Assembly: GCA_031260045.1 (NCBI GenBank)
Contig: JAIRKO010000051.1
Span: 52,330-116,329, forward strand
Direction of reading: 5' to 3'
From: Dysgonamonadaceae bacterium
GTDB taxonomy: Bacteria > Bacteroidota > Bacteroidia > Bacteroidales > Azobacteroidaceae
DNA length: 64,000 bases
Within the stretch, counting starts at the first letter, position 1; each line of letters starts with the position of its first letter. Under the pieces are notes generated by a model that worked only from the letters and a program-made list of their open reading frames with translations, was not told the DNA's origin and did no database searches. The position numbers and the translations under genes were made by a program. Shown piece after piece: positions 14,858-23,740 of this stretch.

Positions 14858-17298
14858 AAAAATTCATATTCATATACTTTCGGCGTGATTTTCGCGGTCA
14901 GAATACGCAAGGCTTCGCGTAGGTTGCCGATCAGTTCGTTGTACTTTTCGTTTGTCGAACGGGGGTTCATTTTTCCCGTGCCGTTGCGTCCCTGAAAATG
15001 TTCCTTTATGTCGTACAGGGCGGCGTTGATGTTGCTGTTTTTTTGTGAATGGTAGTATTTCCAGAGTTCGCGTCCGGCGGCAAGGACGGCTTGGGCTTCT
15101 TTTGAAAATTCACATTTTTTCCCTTTCTTCCAGCCGGTTTTTGCATTCTTTTCTTCCGTTTCCAATTGCTCAAACAAATCGGCATAGGCATTTCGGATGA
15201 TTTTTCCGCTCAGGAAACTCGCCATAAAATGGCTGTCAAATCCCGTCGGCGCGCCGACCTCGCTTTCCGTAAACGGAATCCAGTGATTGACGCCTTCTTT
15301 TGCGGATACGTTCGTGTTAAATAGCGTATAGGCGAGGCAATTGTTTTGAAATTCAAAGTCCGTTTCCCATTTTTTGTTCGGGAAAAGGAACTGGTCGCGG
15401 TCGTTGAGCCAGTCGGCTGGGATGACTTTTCGGACGGTGAAGTAAATGCAGGCTTCGATTAGGTTGTTCGCCGTAATATACGTCCATCTGTTCGGATGGT
15501 TTTCGCAGTTTGTAATTCTTATAAAATTATTGTGTTGAAAATCGCTTCCGTATAAGCCGATTGCACCGATGTTGTTTCTGCCTTCCGTTCTTGTATGGTA
15601 TTTTCTGAACCAGTCCGTAATAAAAATATTTTCGTCGTAAGCGTAAAAAGTTTTGTTTCCGATGTGATTTGCCGTTTCATCAAAAATATCCAGCTTTATT
15701 TTGTCAATCTCCTTTTTACCGTCTAATTTCCAAATCATAAACCCAATCGGGAAATCGCCCGTAACATTATCGAAAGTATTCGCAGGGACAACAAATCCTT
15801 TTTGAAAATCGACTTTGAAAAAGTTGCGGAATTTCAAAAAATTGGGACCCTGCACAACTTTCAACTTTGAAAATTGCGCAAGCATTGCCGTATGACATTT
15901 GTCATATATTCTTGTTGAAAACTGTGCGGAAAGTTCTTTTGTGGCAATACCGATTTTATCTGCATATTCCACCCGTGTTTTTGTAAAAGAAACTCCGCGC
16001 TTGTTTATTCTGTTTTTATTTTGTGTTTCTTTTTTTGCTGTTTCCGCATACGGCGGATTGATGTAAATAATCAGCCGTTTGCGCAGTTGCGGGTGGTTGA
16101 TGATTTTTTGCAGGCTTTCGGGGAGTTTTGAAAAATCGTCGTTCAGGAAATCGAATTGGAAAACGTGTTCTTCGAGAAGATTTGCGCCGTTTTTGATGCG
16201 GTCGCGCATCACGTCCACGTCCTGTTTGTCGAGCGTTGAAGCCCAAATATGGTATTTATTGGTCAGTCCAGCGAGCAGGTTTCCGGTTCCGGCGGCGCAG
16301 TCCCAGACGTAATATTCGTCTTGCCAGTCGTCGCCCAGCAGGTCGGCAAGGTAGCGTTGGGAGAGTTCGACCCAGATTTGCGGGGTGAAAAATGAGCCTT
16401 TTCGCTCGCGCACATCCTGCGGCACAAGCAAATCGCGGCGTTCCACCATAAAATCCCAGTAATCTTCGTGTGGCGGGCGGTCGTATTTCGCCCAAAACAG
16501 AGCGTGAGCCTTTTGGTTGTCGGAAAAACCGGTGGTTAACAAACTTTCCATTCCGGTCTCGTTTATTTTCCTGTCTAATTCGTAATGGTTGGTTCGCAGC
16601 AACACAAAAAGTTTTTCTTTCAAGGTTTTATTTTCGTCTGAAAGCAGGTCGGCAAGGTAGAAGTCGCCGTCGATGATGCCGTGCTTTTTGGCAGCGCTCC
16701 AATCATTAACCTGAATGGTCGGTTTTACCGTTGCGCACCATTTGTTGTAAACGTGCAGGAAATTGTTTTTGTCGATTTTTATCGCCGTCGTTCCGGTTTT
16801 TCCGGCGATGAAATTGTTGTTGATAAAGCGGCGCAGTTCGCTGTCGTCGCGTTCAAAATAAAAGAGATAGGTTTGCTGCAGATTGTTTTCGACAATCTTT
16901 TTTATTTGCCCATGCACCTGCCGAAACTCTTTTGTGTCGTGATTCGACGGCGCTACATTCCAGTTGAAATCGTTTTGATAAAAAATATCCTGAATTTCGG
17001 AATATGGCACGAAAGCGATTTTTTCGCTGTCGTAACAGCCGAGAAACGAGGGTGGCAGTATTTTGTCGAAAGTCCGCGCCTTGCCGATAGTCAAAACGAG
17101 TTGGGCAAGCATGGCGGGAATGTTGGCGGGTTTTTGTTTTGCTTCTGCCCACAGCAAATATTCGTCATTGAAGTCAACGGCATTTTTCGGACGTTTGATT
17201 TTGACGGCAAAATCAATTTTACCCAAAATCTTCGTGCAGTCGAATTTTTGGAAATAGTTGGCGGCTATTGCGTTTTTTATTTCTTCTTCGGGAATCAT
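14848..17298 (-). CDS. Type IIG-like restriction enzyme/adenine methyltransferase
   Basis: 816 aa, single polypeptide. The N-terminus has a PD-(D/E)xK-like pattern (acidic VDFNDEY, then WAEAK with Glu52 and Lys54), consistent with a nuclease fold. The gamma-type N6-adenine methyltransferase core shows SFFTPQIWV (about 302-310), SAM motif I as Asp333-C-A-A-G-T-G and catalytic INPPYAE (NPPY 414-417). The C-terminal about 250 residues could be the target-recognition part. No separate specificity or restriction subunit flanks it, so it probably cuts and methylates alone. It converges on the ferredoxin gene. The frame is intact. Confidence 0.8.
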   Translation of the reverse strand: MIPEEEIKNAIAANYFQKFDCTKILGKIDFAVKIKRPKNAVDFNDEYLLWAEAKQKPANIPAMLAQLVLTIGKARTFDKILPPSFLGCYDSEKIAFVPYSEIQDIFYQNDFNWNVAPSNHDTKEFRQVHGQIKKIVENNLQQTYLFYFERDDSELRRFINNNFIAGKTGTTAIKIDKNNFLHVYNKWCATVKPTIQVNDWSAAKKHGIIDGDFYLADLLSDENKTLKEKLFVLLRTNHYELDRKINETGMESLLTTGFSDNQKAHALFWAKYDRPPHEDYWDFMVERRDLLVPQDVRERKGSFFTPQIWVELSQRYLADLLGDDWQDEYYVWDCAAGTGNLLAGLTNKYHIWASTLDKQDVDVMRDRIKNGANLLEEHVFQFDFLNDDFSKLPESLQKIINHPQLRKRLIIYINPPYAETAKKETQNKNRINKRGVSFTKTRVEYADKIGIATKELSAQFSTRIYDKCHTAMLAQFSKLKVVQGPNFLKFRNFFKVDFQKGFVVPANTFDNVTGDFPIGFMIWKLDGKKEIDKIKLDIFDETANHIGNKTFYAYDENIFITDWFRKYHTRTEGRNNIGAIGLYGSDFQHNNFIRITNCENHPNRWTYITANNLIEACIYFTVRKVIPADWLNDRDQFLFPNKKWETDFEFQNNCLAYTLFNTNVSAKEGVNHWIPFTESEVGAPTGFDSHFMASFLSGKIIRNAYADLFEQLETEEKNAKTGWKKGKKCEFSKEAQAVLAAGRELWKYYHSQKNSNINAALYDIKEHFQGRNGTGKMNPRSTNEKYNELIGNLREALRILTAKITPKVYEYEFLKK

Positions 17299-17443
17299 TC
17301 GGTTGAGCGTTTAGCGAAGCAAAAGTAGTAAAAATGGCGGTTATATGCAAAGGGTGGGGTTTCTTGCGGCATCGCCAGCGAAAGCGAAGCCTGAAGCAAT
17401 CGCGTGCCTCGTCCCTGCATGGTTCGCTGACGACGCGGTGAGT

Positions 17444-19129
17444 TCAGGAAAATTGAATAATACAAGCGCCCGTTTTCTCCAAATGAACGGAATAGCGCGA
17501 ATCCCGCGCAAGTGCGGCGGGCATTTCCTCCCCCGTCAAAAGGTTTTTTGCGGAAGTGATTGCTGTTTCGTCCGTTTTAAAATAGTTAAAAGCGGCTGCC
17601 GGTAGGAAAATTTCGACGTCGGCGTCTGATTCGTCAAAATTAGCGGCAATCAGCAGGAGTTCGTTTCCAGCGTGGCGCAGGAAAGCGTATTGCTTGTCGG
17701 GATTGAAAAACCGGCTGTGCGGATTGACGTACATCAAATCGAAAAATTTCCCCTCGCGAATGGCTTCCGACGTGTTGCACAGGTTGAGTAGCCGGATGTA
17801 AAAATCGCGCAACGTTTTTTGTTCAGCGGTCAAAAGGGCGGTGTTGATTTTGCCGCCGTTGTACCAGTTCCGCAGGGATTCGACGCTCCAGTAGTCAAAA
17901 ATGGTGGTGCGCCCGTCCTGTCCGCTGAAACCTTCCGCATCCATGCCTTTTTCGCCCAGTTCCTGCCCGAAATATATCATGATCGGATTTTTGTGCATCG
18001 CAGCCATAACAACCACAGCCGGTAACGCTTTCGTCGGACTGTCAGCGAAAAAAGGGGAGGCAATCCGCTGTTCATCATGGTTTTCGAGGAAATACAGCAT
18101 CCGTTCCTGAATATCTCCGACAGACAGCCAACATCCGGTGATTGCTTGGGCTGTTTGTCTGCCGCACACGATGTTGCGCAGGGTATCGTACAGCCCTGTT
18201 TTATCGTAGAGGTAATCAAATTTACCGTTCCATAAATAATTGCGGTATTGGTCGGGGTTGTAAATTTCGGCGATAAACAGCATGTCGGGGCAAACCTGCT
18301 TGACCGCACAGATTGCCCATCCCCAAAACTCCACAGGAACCATTTCAGCCATGTCGCAACGGAAACCGTCGACGTTTTTGGAAGCCCAGAACAGCAGGAT
18401 GTCGCGCATTTTGTACCATGTATCGGGGACAGGGTCAAAATACGTTTGTTTATCGTTTAAATAATCGACTCCGTAATTCAGTTTAACCGTTTCATACCAG
18501 TCGTTTTGACCGGGTTGGGCGGAAAAACAGTCGTTTCCCGTCGCTTTCGCCGGAAATTCGTGATAGGTTTTTCCGTCGGCATCCAAGTCAAAAGCAGGCG
18601 GAGTGAGGATTTGTCCCGGAATGTAGTAGAAATTATTGGCGGGCGAAAAAGTTGTTCCGACGTCGTCGTTTGCGCCCAAATCAACGGTATCGGCGGGTTT
18701 GGCGTCCGAACCGTATCGGCGCGCCGTGTGATTGGGGACGAAATCAATAATCATCTTCAGCCCAGCCCGGTGGGTTCGTTCGACCAGCGCCTCAAATTCC
18801 GCCATCCGGTTGGGAATATCGTCGGCTAAATCGGGGTCGACGTCGTAATAATCGCGGATGGCATAGAGCGAACCGGCTTTTCCTTTCACCGTCGCAGGGT
18901 GATTGCCGTTGATGCCGTATTCGGGATAGCCGGTTTGGGAAGCGTGTTCCAGTAAACCGGTGTACCAAACATGCGTGAACCCCATTTTACTAATTTCATC
19001 CAACACTTTCGGGGTAAACGCCGACATTTTCCCGCAACCGTTTTCTTGCAGGCTACCGTTGGGGATATTGGCTGTTGCCGTGTTGCCGAACAGCCTTGTA
19101 AACAGTTGATAAATGATGATTTTTTTCAT
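17444..19129 (-). CDS. GH13 alpha-amylase family enzyme
   Basis: 561 aa without a signal peptide; the first residues (KKIIIYQLFTRLFG) are already the first barrel strand, so it is cytoplasmic. Conserved regions are DFVPNH (129-134), DGFRCDMAE with nucleophile Asp259, MLFIAEIY with acid/base Glu288, and FLENHDEQR with Asp352. This is a complete GH13 catalytic set. The likely substrates are stored or imported alpha-glucans. No sus-type transport genes are nearby. The upstream gap contains a GTAAACGAGT repeat. Confidence 0.93.
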   Translation of the reverse strand: MKKIIIYQLFTRLFGNTATANIPNGSLQENGCGKMSAFTPKVLDEISKMGFTHVWYTGLLEHASQTGYPEYGINGNHPATVKGKAGSLYAIRDYYDVDPDLADDIPNRMAEFEALVERTHRAGLKMIIDFVPNHTARRYGSDAKPADTVDLGANDDVGTTFSPANNFYYIPGQILTPPAFDLDADGKTYHEFPAKATGNDCFSAQPGQNDWYETVKLNYGVDYLNDKQTYFDPVPDTWYKMRDILLFWASKNVDGFRCDMAEMVPVEFWGWAICAVKQVCPDMLFIAEIYNPDQYRNYLWNGKFDYLYDKTGLYDTLRNIVCGRQTAQAITGCWLSVGDIQERMLYFLENHDEQRIASPFFADSPTKALPAVVVMAAMHKNPIMIYFGQELGEKGMDAEGFSGQDGRTTIFDYWSVESLRNWYNGGKINTALLTAEQKTLRDFYIRLLNLCNTSEAIREGKFFDLMYVNPHSRFFNPDKQYAFLRHAGNELLLIAANFDESDADVEIFLPAAAFNYFKTDETAITSAKNLLTGEEMPAALARDSRYSVHLEKTGACIIQFS

Positions 19130-19222
19130 GAGGAGTTGATGAGTAAACGAGTTGACAAGTAAACAAGTTGACGAGAGAGGGTGGCAAAACCGATCTCGTT
19201 TACTCGTTTACTTGTTTACTAA
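19130..19222. repeat. Inverted GTAAACGAGT/ACTCGTTTAC repeat
   Basis: AGTAAACGAGTTGACAAGT on the left is answered by CTCGTTTACTCGTTTACTTG on the right, forming an imperfect hairpin between the amylase start and the patatin stop. Related copies occur at 11440-11512 and 14399-14450 (GAGTTACAAGTAAAGG...GCGTTTACTC). The right arm codes the last residues of the patatin gene. Confidence 0.7.
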
Positions 19223-20006
19223 TCAACTCTTTAACAAATGAATCCGACAAGGCTTTTTGAGAATAACCGTAACCGATTTTAAAAATCTTTTCGGAATTAA
19301 CCAAATCGAAAGTTTTGAAATAGGCAACCTCCGTCATTTCTATGAGGACGTCGCACAGGGTGCGGTCGAGCAAAGTGTTGGTTCGCGACATGTAATGATA
19401 GGAACGTTCGGCAATTTGCATAATCGTTTTGTTATATTTTTTGGAAATAAGCGGGCTTACGTTGACGCCGATTATTTTATCGCAAACGCCGCGAATGACA
19501 GATACCGGAAAGTTCTTGAAAATACCGCCGTCCACATAATTGACGCCGTCGATAACCACCGGATTAAACAGGATGGGAATGCTACACGAGGCAACGATGG
19601 CGTTGATAAGCGGTCCGGAATCGAAAACTGTGCTTTTCCCCTCGTCCAGGTTGGTTGCGACGACCTTGAGCTGGATTGAGAGGTCTTCAAAGTTTTTGGC
19701 GTGCAAATGTTTTTTTAGGAAGCGCCTGAAGCCGGTCATCCCGAAAATAGCGGCTACCGGCATCTGAATGTCGGCAAATTCCCTGAAATCCTTTCCGGCA
19801 AACAGTTTGACTATTTCCTCCGGAGCATATCCGTCGGCATACAGCGCGCCTGCCAGTGCGCCCGCGCTTGTGCCGGAAATGATGTCGGGTTTCAAACCGA
19901 AGTCTTCAATGGCTTTCAGCGCGCCGGGGTGGGCAAAACCTCGCGCGCCGCCGCCGCTTAGCGCCAAGCCTAATTTGTATTTTTTATTTTCCGGTAGTTC
20001 GTTCAT
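19200..20006 (-). CDS. Patatin-like phospholipase
   Basis: 268 aa. The oxyanion loop is GGGARGFAHPG, the nucleophile Ser lies in GTSAG (GxSxG) and the catalytic Asp in VDGGIFKNFPV (DGG), so the Ser-Asp dyad is complete. It has no signal peptide; RssA-like single-domain patatins of this length hydrolyse acyl esters. The final residues LISKQVNE are coded by the GTAAACGAGT repeat, so the natural C-terminus has probably been replaced. Confidence 0.93.
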   Translation of the reverse strand: MNELPENKKYKLGLALSGGGARGFAHPGALKAIEDFGLKPDIISGTSAGALAGALYADGYAPEEIVKLFAGKDFREFADIQMPVAAIFGMTGFRRFLKKHLHAKNFEDLSIQLKVVATNLDEGKSTVFDSGPLINAIVASCSIPILFNPVVIDGVNYVDGGIFKNFPVSVIRGVCDKIIGVNVSPLISKKYNKTIMQIAERSYHYMSRTNTLLDRTLCDVLIEMTEVAYFKTFDLVNSEKIFKIGYGYSQKALSDSFVKELISKQVNE

Positions 20007-20094
20007 ATAATCTGATTATTTTTGTAAGTACAAGTGCACTTGTATGCTATAAATTAATATATTAAGTATGTGTGAAAAATAAATTATATTTTTT

Positions 20095-20150
20095 TATTTT
20101 TATGCTGGATTGCTTCACCGCTTCGTGGTTCGCAATGACGTTGCGACAAA
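20095..20150. repeat. REP-like element (GGATTGCTTC ... GCAATGACG)
   Basis: TGCTGGATTGCTTCACCGC followed by GGTTCGCAATGACG is one copy of the main dispersed repeat family of the window. Other copies lie at about 17359, 30240, 35960, 37200, 43707, 56435 and 60905. It occupies much of the 20007-20235 gap. Confidence 0.8.
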
Positions 20151-20174
20151 TTAATGCACCCAATCCGCGATGCG

Positions 20175-20221
20175 TTTAAAATAAAAAGACTGCCGTTCCC
20201 ACTTGCGTAGGAACGGCAGTC
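20175..20221 (-). terminator. Terminator of glutamine synthetase
   Basis: GACTGCCGTTCC (20188-20199) and GGAACGGCAGTC (20210-20221) form a perfect 12-bp stem with a 10-nt loop. On the minus strand it is followed by a T-rich run (20175-20187). Confidence 0.9.
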
Positions 20222-20235
20222 CGAGAAAAATTTTA

Positions 20236-22431
20236 TTACCTGATAAACAGCAATTCTCGATACTTCGGCAATGGCCATAATTCGTCGTCAACAATCAGTT
20301 CCAATTTATCGACATTGTAGCGGATTTCATCAAAATAAGGCAAAACCTTGTCGTGATAAGCAATGGCTTTTCCCCTTTCGCTTTCAATCTTATTCGCTAC
20401 TTTCCTTGCCTTAATCATCGCTTCTACTTTCGACTTGATGGTTGATATCCGTTGCGAAATTTCTTCAATGATTCCCAAATCATGCGCCGACAATTTGCTT
20501 GCTTTCGATTTGTCGAAAACCTTGTTGATTTTATAAACGTTGTCCAGCAGGGCAGATTGATATTTGGTTGCGGTCGGAATGATATGATTCATAACCAAAT
20601 CGCCCAAAACACGCGCTTCAATCTGTATTTTCTTCGTATAAGTTTCCCATTTCACCTCGTTACGCGCGTGCAATTCCCTTTTGCTGAAAACGCCGACGCT
20701 TTCAAACATCTTTACTACGGTGGAAGTTGTGTTGGCGTCAATGATAACGGGAACGCTCGTTTCTCCGTCCAAACCGCGTTTGGCGGCTTCTTTTTTCCAT
20801 TCTTCGCTATAGCCGTTGCCGTCGAAGCGAATGGGTTTCGAGACTTTGATGTATTCTTTCAACACATCGAAAATCGCTTTTTCTTTAGCCGATCCCGATT
20901 TGATTTTTTTATCTACGGTTTTCTTAAATTCAATTAGTTGAGCGGCAACAATTGCATTCAACGTAATCATACCGGAAGCGCAGTTGGCAGAAGAACCTAC
21001 CGCACGGAATTCAAAGCGGTTGCCGGTAAAAGCAAACGGCGATGTACGGTTGCGGTCGGTATTATCCAAAAGCACTTCGGGAATTTTGGTAACGCCAAGT
21101 TTCATTTTTTGTTTGGAATCAATCACAATCGCTTCTTCGCTGCGACTTTTTTCCAATTTATCCAGTACGGCAGAAACTTGCGTCCCCAAGAATGCGGAAA
21201 TAATGGCAGGCGGAGCTTCATTCGCGCCCAAGCGGTGAGCGTTTTGAGCCGTCATAATGGATGCTTTCAGCAAAGCGTTGTATTGGTAAACAGCCATGAG
21301 GATATTCACCACAAAAGTAATGAATTGCAGGTTTTCTTCCGGCGTTTTGCCCGGCGTCAGAAGACCTACGCCCGTATCTGTTCCCAGCGACCAGTTGTTG
21401 TGTTTTCCTGAACCGTTAACACCGGCAAACGGTTTTTCGTGCAACAGCAAACGGAAACCATGACGACGCGCAACTTTCTTCATAATCGACATAATCAGCA
21501 AGTTCTGGTCGACCGACAAATTGGTTTCCCCGAAAATCGGTGCTAATTCAAACTGGTTGGGCGCCACTTCGTTGTGGCGGGTTTTTACAGGAATACCATA
21601 TTTATATCCTTCAAATTCTATATCTTTCATATAAGCCTGCACGCGCGTGGGAATTGAACCGAAATAATGGTCTTCCAACTGTTGGTTTTTCGCCGATTCG
21701 TGTCCCAACAAAGTGCGTCCGGTGAGCATCAAATCAGGACGGGTAGCATACAAACCGTCGTCGACAAGGAAATATTCCTGTTCCCATCCCAAATATGAAT
21801 AGACTTTCTTCACGGCGGGGTCAAAATAACGGCAAACATCCGTCGCCGCTTTATCCACTGCATTCAAAGACTTTAGCAAAGGCGTTTTATAGTCCAACGC
21901 TTCGCCGGTGTAAGAAATGAAAACGGTGGGGATGCAAAGCGTATCGTCAACAATAAAAGCGGGGGATGATGGATCCCAAGCCGTGTAGCCGCGCGCTTCA
22001 AAGGTGTTGCGAATGCCGCCGCTTGGGAACGACGATGCGTCGGGTTCCTGCTGTGCAAGGAGTTTTCCCGAAAATTCCTCAATGATGGCGCTTCCCGGAC
22101 AGCCGGAATATTCGATAAACGAATCGTGCTTTTCGGCAGTGCTTTCGGTAAGCGGCTGAAACCAGTGGGTATAATGCGTTGCGCCTCTTTCCATCGCCCA
22201 CATTTTCATGCCTGCCGCTACGTGGTTAGCCAACTCGCGGTCTAAAGTTTCTCCTTTTTCAATCACATTGATAAGTTTATCCAAAGTTTCCTTAGATAAA
22301 TACTTAGCCATTTGATCCTTGTTAAAAACATATTTTCCGTAATAATCGGAAGTCAACTGTTCGGGCGCCGATACGGCAACCGCTTTCTTTTTATAAGCTT
22401 CTTCTACAGCTTTAAATCTTAATTTCGACAT
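20236..22431 (-). CDS. glnN: Type III glutamine synthetase
   Basis: 731 aa, the size of GSIII (GlnN), the large glutamine synthetase typical of Bacteroidota. It joins ammonia to glutamate using ATP. N-terminal GSIII-specific residues (THWFQPLTESTAEKHDSF) precede the catalytic barrel, with EQEYFLVDD (metal Glu), KTRHNEVAPNQFELAP, GSGKHNNWSLGTD (ATP/glutamate loop) and NRTSPFAFTGNRFEFRAVGS (Arg and Glu ligands). It has its own terminator. Together with NifB, the anf operon and the nifI genes it forms the nitrogen-assimilation theme of the window. Confidence 0.97.
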   Translation of the reverse strand: MSKLRFKAVEEAYKKKAVAVSAPEQLTSDYYGKYVFNKDQMAKYLSKETLDKLINVIEKGETLDRELANHVAAGMKMWAMERGATHYTHWFQPLTESTAEKHDSFIEYSGCPGSAIIEEFSGKLLAQQEPDASSFPSGGIRNTFEARGYTAWDPSSPAFIVDDTLCIPTVFISYTGEALDYKTPLLKSLNAVDKAATDVCRYFDPAVKKVYSYLGWEQEYFLVDDGLYATRPDLMLTGRTLLGHESAKNQQLEDHYFGSIPTRVQAYMKDIEFEGYKYGIPVKTRHNEVAPNQFELAPIFGETNLSVDQNLLIMSIMKKVARRHGFRLLLHEKPFAGVNGSGKHNNWSLGTDTGVGLLTPGKTPEENLQFITFVVNILMAVYQYNALLKASIMTAQNAHRLGANEAPPAIISAFLGTQVSAVLDKLEKSRSEEAIVIDSKQKMKLGVTKIPEVLLDNTDRNRTSPFAFTGNRFEFRAVGSSANCASGMITLNAIVAAQLIEFKKTVDKKIKSGSAKEKAIFDVLKEYIKVSKPIRFDGNGYSEEWKKEAAKRGLDGETSVPVIIDANTTSTVVKMFESVGVFSKRELHARNEVKWETYTKKIQIEARVLGDLVMNHIIPTATKYQSALLDNVYKINKVFDKSKASKLSAHDLGIIEEISQRISTIKSKVEAMIKARKVANKIESERGKAIAYHDKVLPYFDEIRYNVDKLELIVDDELWPLPKYRELLFIR

Positions 22432-22532
22432 TTTTACACTTTTTTCTTACGTTATTTTTTAATGATTTTTATTTTTTACAACCCGTTACGACAAAGCGAA
22501 ACCTTGTCGCAACAGGAAATAAATAACTTGAT

Positions 22533-23237
22533 TTACAGAGTAAATCCAAACACAAAGAACGGATCTTGCTTCTGAGGATTGAGGATTAGCTGCCCGAAAA
22601 CCGGCAAGGAAAAACTGTCCGTAATTTTAATTTCTCTATTTACTCTCAGGCTGATATTACACACCGCCGCCCGCGTTGCTGAGTAAAGCCCTTGCCCCGG
22701 CGTGAAGCCGACACTTGCATTCATATCGAAATTGTTAATGGAAAACGGTACGGTAGCTTCAATGTAAGTGGAATAGCAATTTTTGCCGTCTTCTTTCTTA
22801 TTATCGTTTCCGGCAAATATAACGCCTAAGCTAAGGCTCAACGGAAAAGATACCGTCTCCAGATTATAACCCACGCTTGCTTCCCAAAGGTGTGGCGTAA
22901 GGTCGTCATAGTGGAAATACTTCATAGGATTACCATCTTCTCCTGTCCACCAATAATCGGTGATTGCCACCGCCAAGTTGTCATTGCTGTATCCCAGAAT
23001 TAAATCAACTTCTTTATGGTCGTTGAACATAGCCGTACTCCCCCATGCCGACAATGAAAAATTGCCTAAGCTAAAGCTCATTGTGGGTTGAAAAGAGGCT
23101 CCCGCTTGATAAGTGCCGCGCCATACATACGTACTAACTACGTCTGTTCCTATCGAAAAATTCAAATCGCTCTTTTGCGCTTTAATGTTGTTGCATATAC
23201 ATGCCAAAATTCCTAATAATAAAATTAACTTCTTCAT
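22533..23237 (-). CDS. TorF-like putative outer-membrane porin
   Basis: 234 aa with a signal peptide (MKKLILLLGILACICNNIKA). The mature protein is a run of amphipathic strands starting DLNFSIGTDVVSTYVWRGTY, the phrase that marks TorF-type putative porins, and ending in FVFGFTL with a terminal aromatic-x pattern typical of barrels. It lies just upstream of the glutamine synthetase gene on the same strand (101 bp), so a role in nitrogen-source uptake is plausible but not shown. Confidence 0.75.
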   Translation of the reverse strand: MKKLILLLGILACICNNIKAQKSDLNFSIGTDVVSTYVWRGTYQAGASFQPTMSFSLGNFSLSAWGSTAMFNDHKEVDLILGYSNDNLAVAITDYWWTGEDGNPMKYFHYDDLTPHLWEASVGYNLETVSFPLSLSLGVIFAGNDNKKEDGKNCYSTYIEATVPFSINNFDMNASVGFTPGQGLYSATRAAVCNISLRVNREIKITDSFSLPVFGQLILNPQKQDPFFVFGFTL

Positions 23238-23502
23238 TTTAATACTGTTTTAATAAATTAATAAATAGATAGTTCAAAAAATAAATAACCCTTACAATCT
23301 TTTCACCTTGTCAATTAACAATACACTAATTAAATACGATGTTGGGTATTTTCACGCCGCAAAGTAAATCATTTTATTTTGATTGCACAAATTTTCACAT
23401 TATTTTGTTTGATTTCTTATTTGTATCGCATCATTTTATTTCTTAAATGGGTGTTGTGAGTTAACAAGAAAATGGGGTGCAATCGGTTTCGCTATCACTT
23501 AT

Positions 23503-23644
23503 GACTTGTTGCGAAAACCCATTTAACCCCCTATTTTCATAGTTCCTTATTCCACAAATCAAGCTATATCTTAATTACCCAAATCTTTTTCGCCTGTTAC
23601 GATATCGCTCTCGTGCGGTGCCAAACCTTTTTGTTCTGCCGATG
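23503..23644. repeat. Dispersed repeat, copy B, in a 500-bp gene-free gap
   Basis: Second copy of the 11263-11386 repeat. Here, on the minus strand, the repeat joins a short open frame (about 23733-23600) coding a basic peptide (GWMTRKQKAYNRHISSLRMK...HRTRAIS), which looks like the C-terminal remnant of a lost gene. In copy A the matching frame has a stop. The rest of 23238-23740 is AT-rich with nothing recognised. Confidence 0.7.
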
Positions 23645-23740
23645 ATGTTGTTCTACTTTCATTCGCAGGCTTGAAATATGCCTGTTGTACGCCTTTTGCT
23701 TGCGGGTCATCCATCCAAAATCTTCCTTAAATAACGGCGA

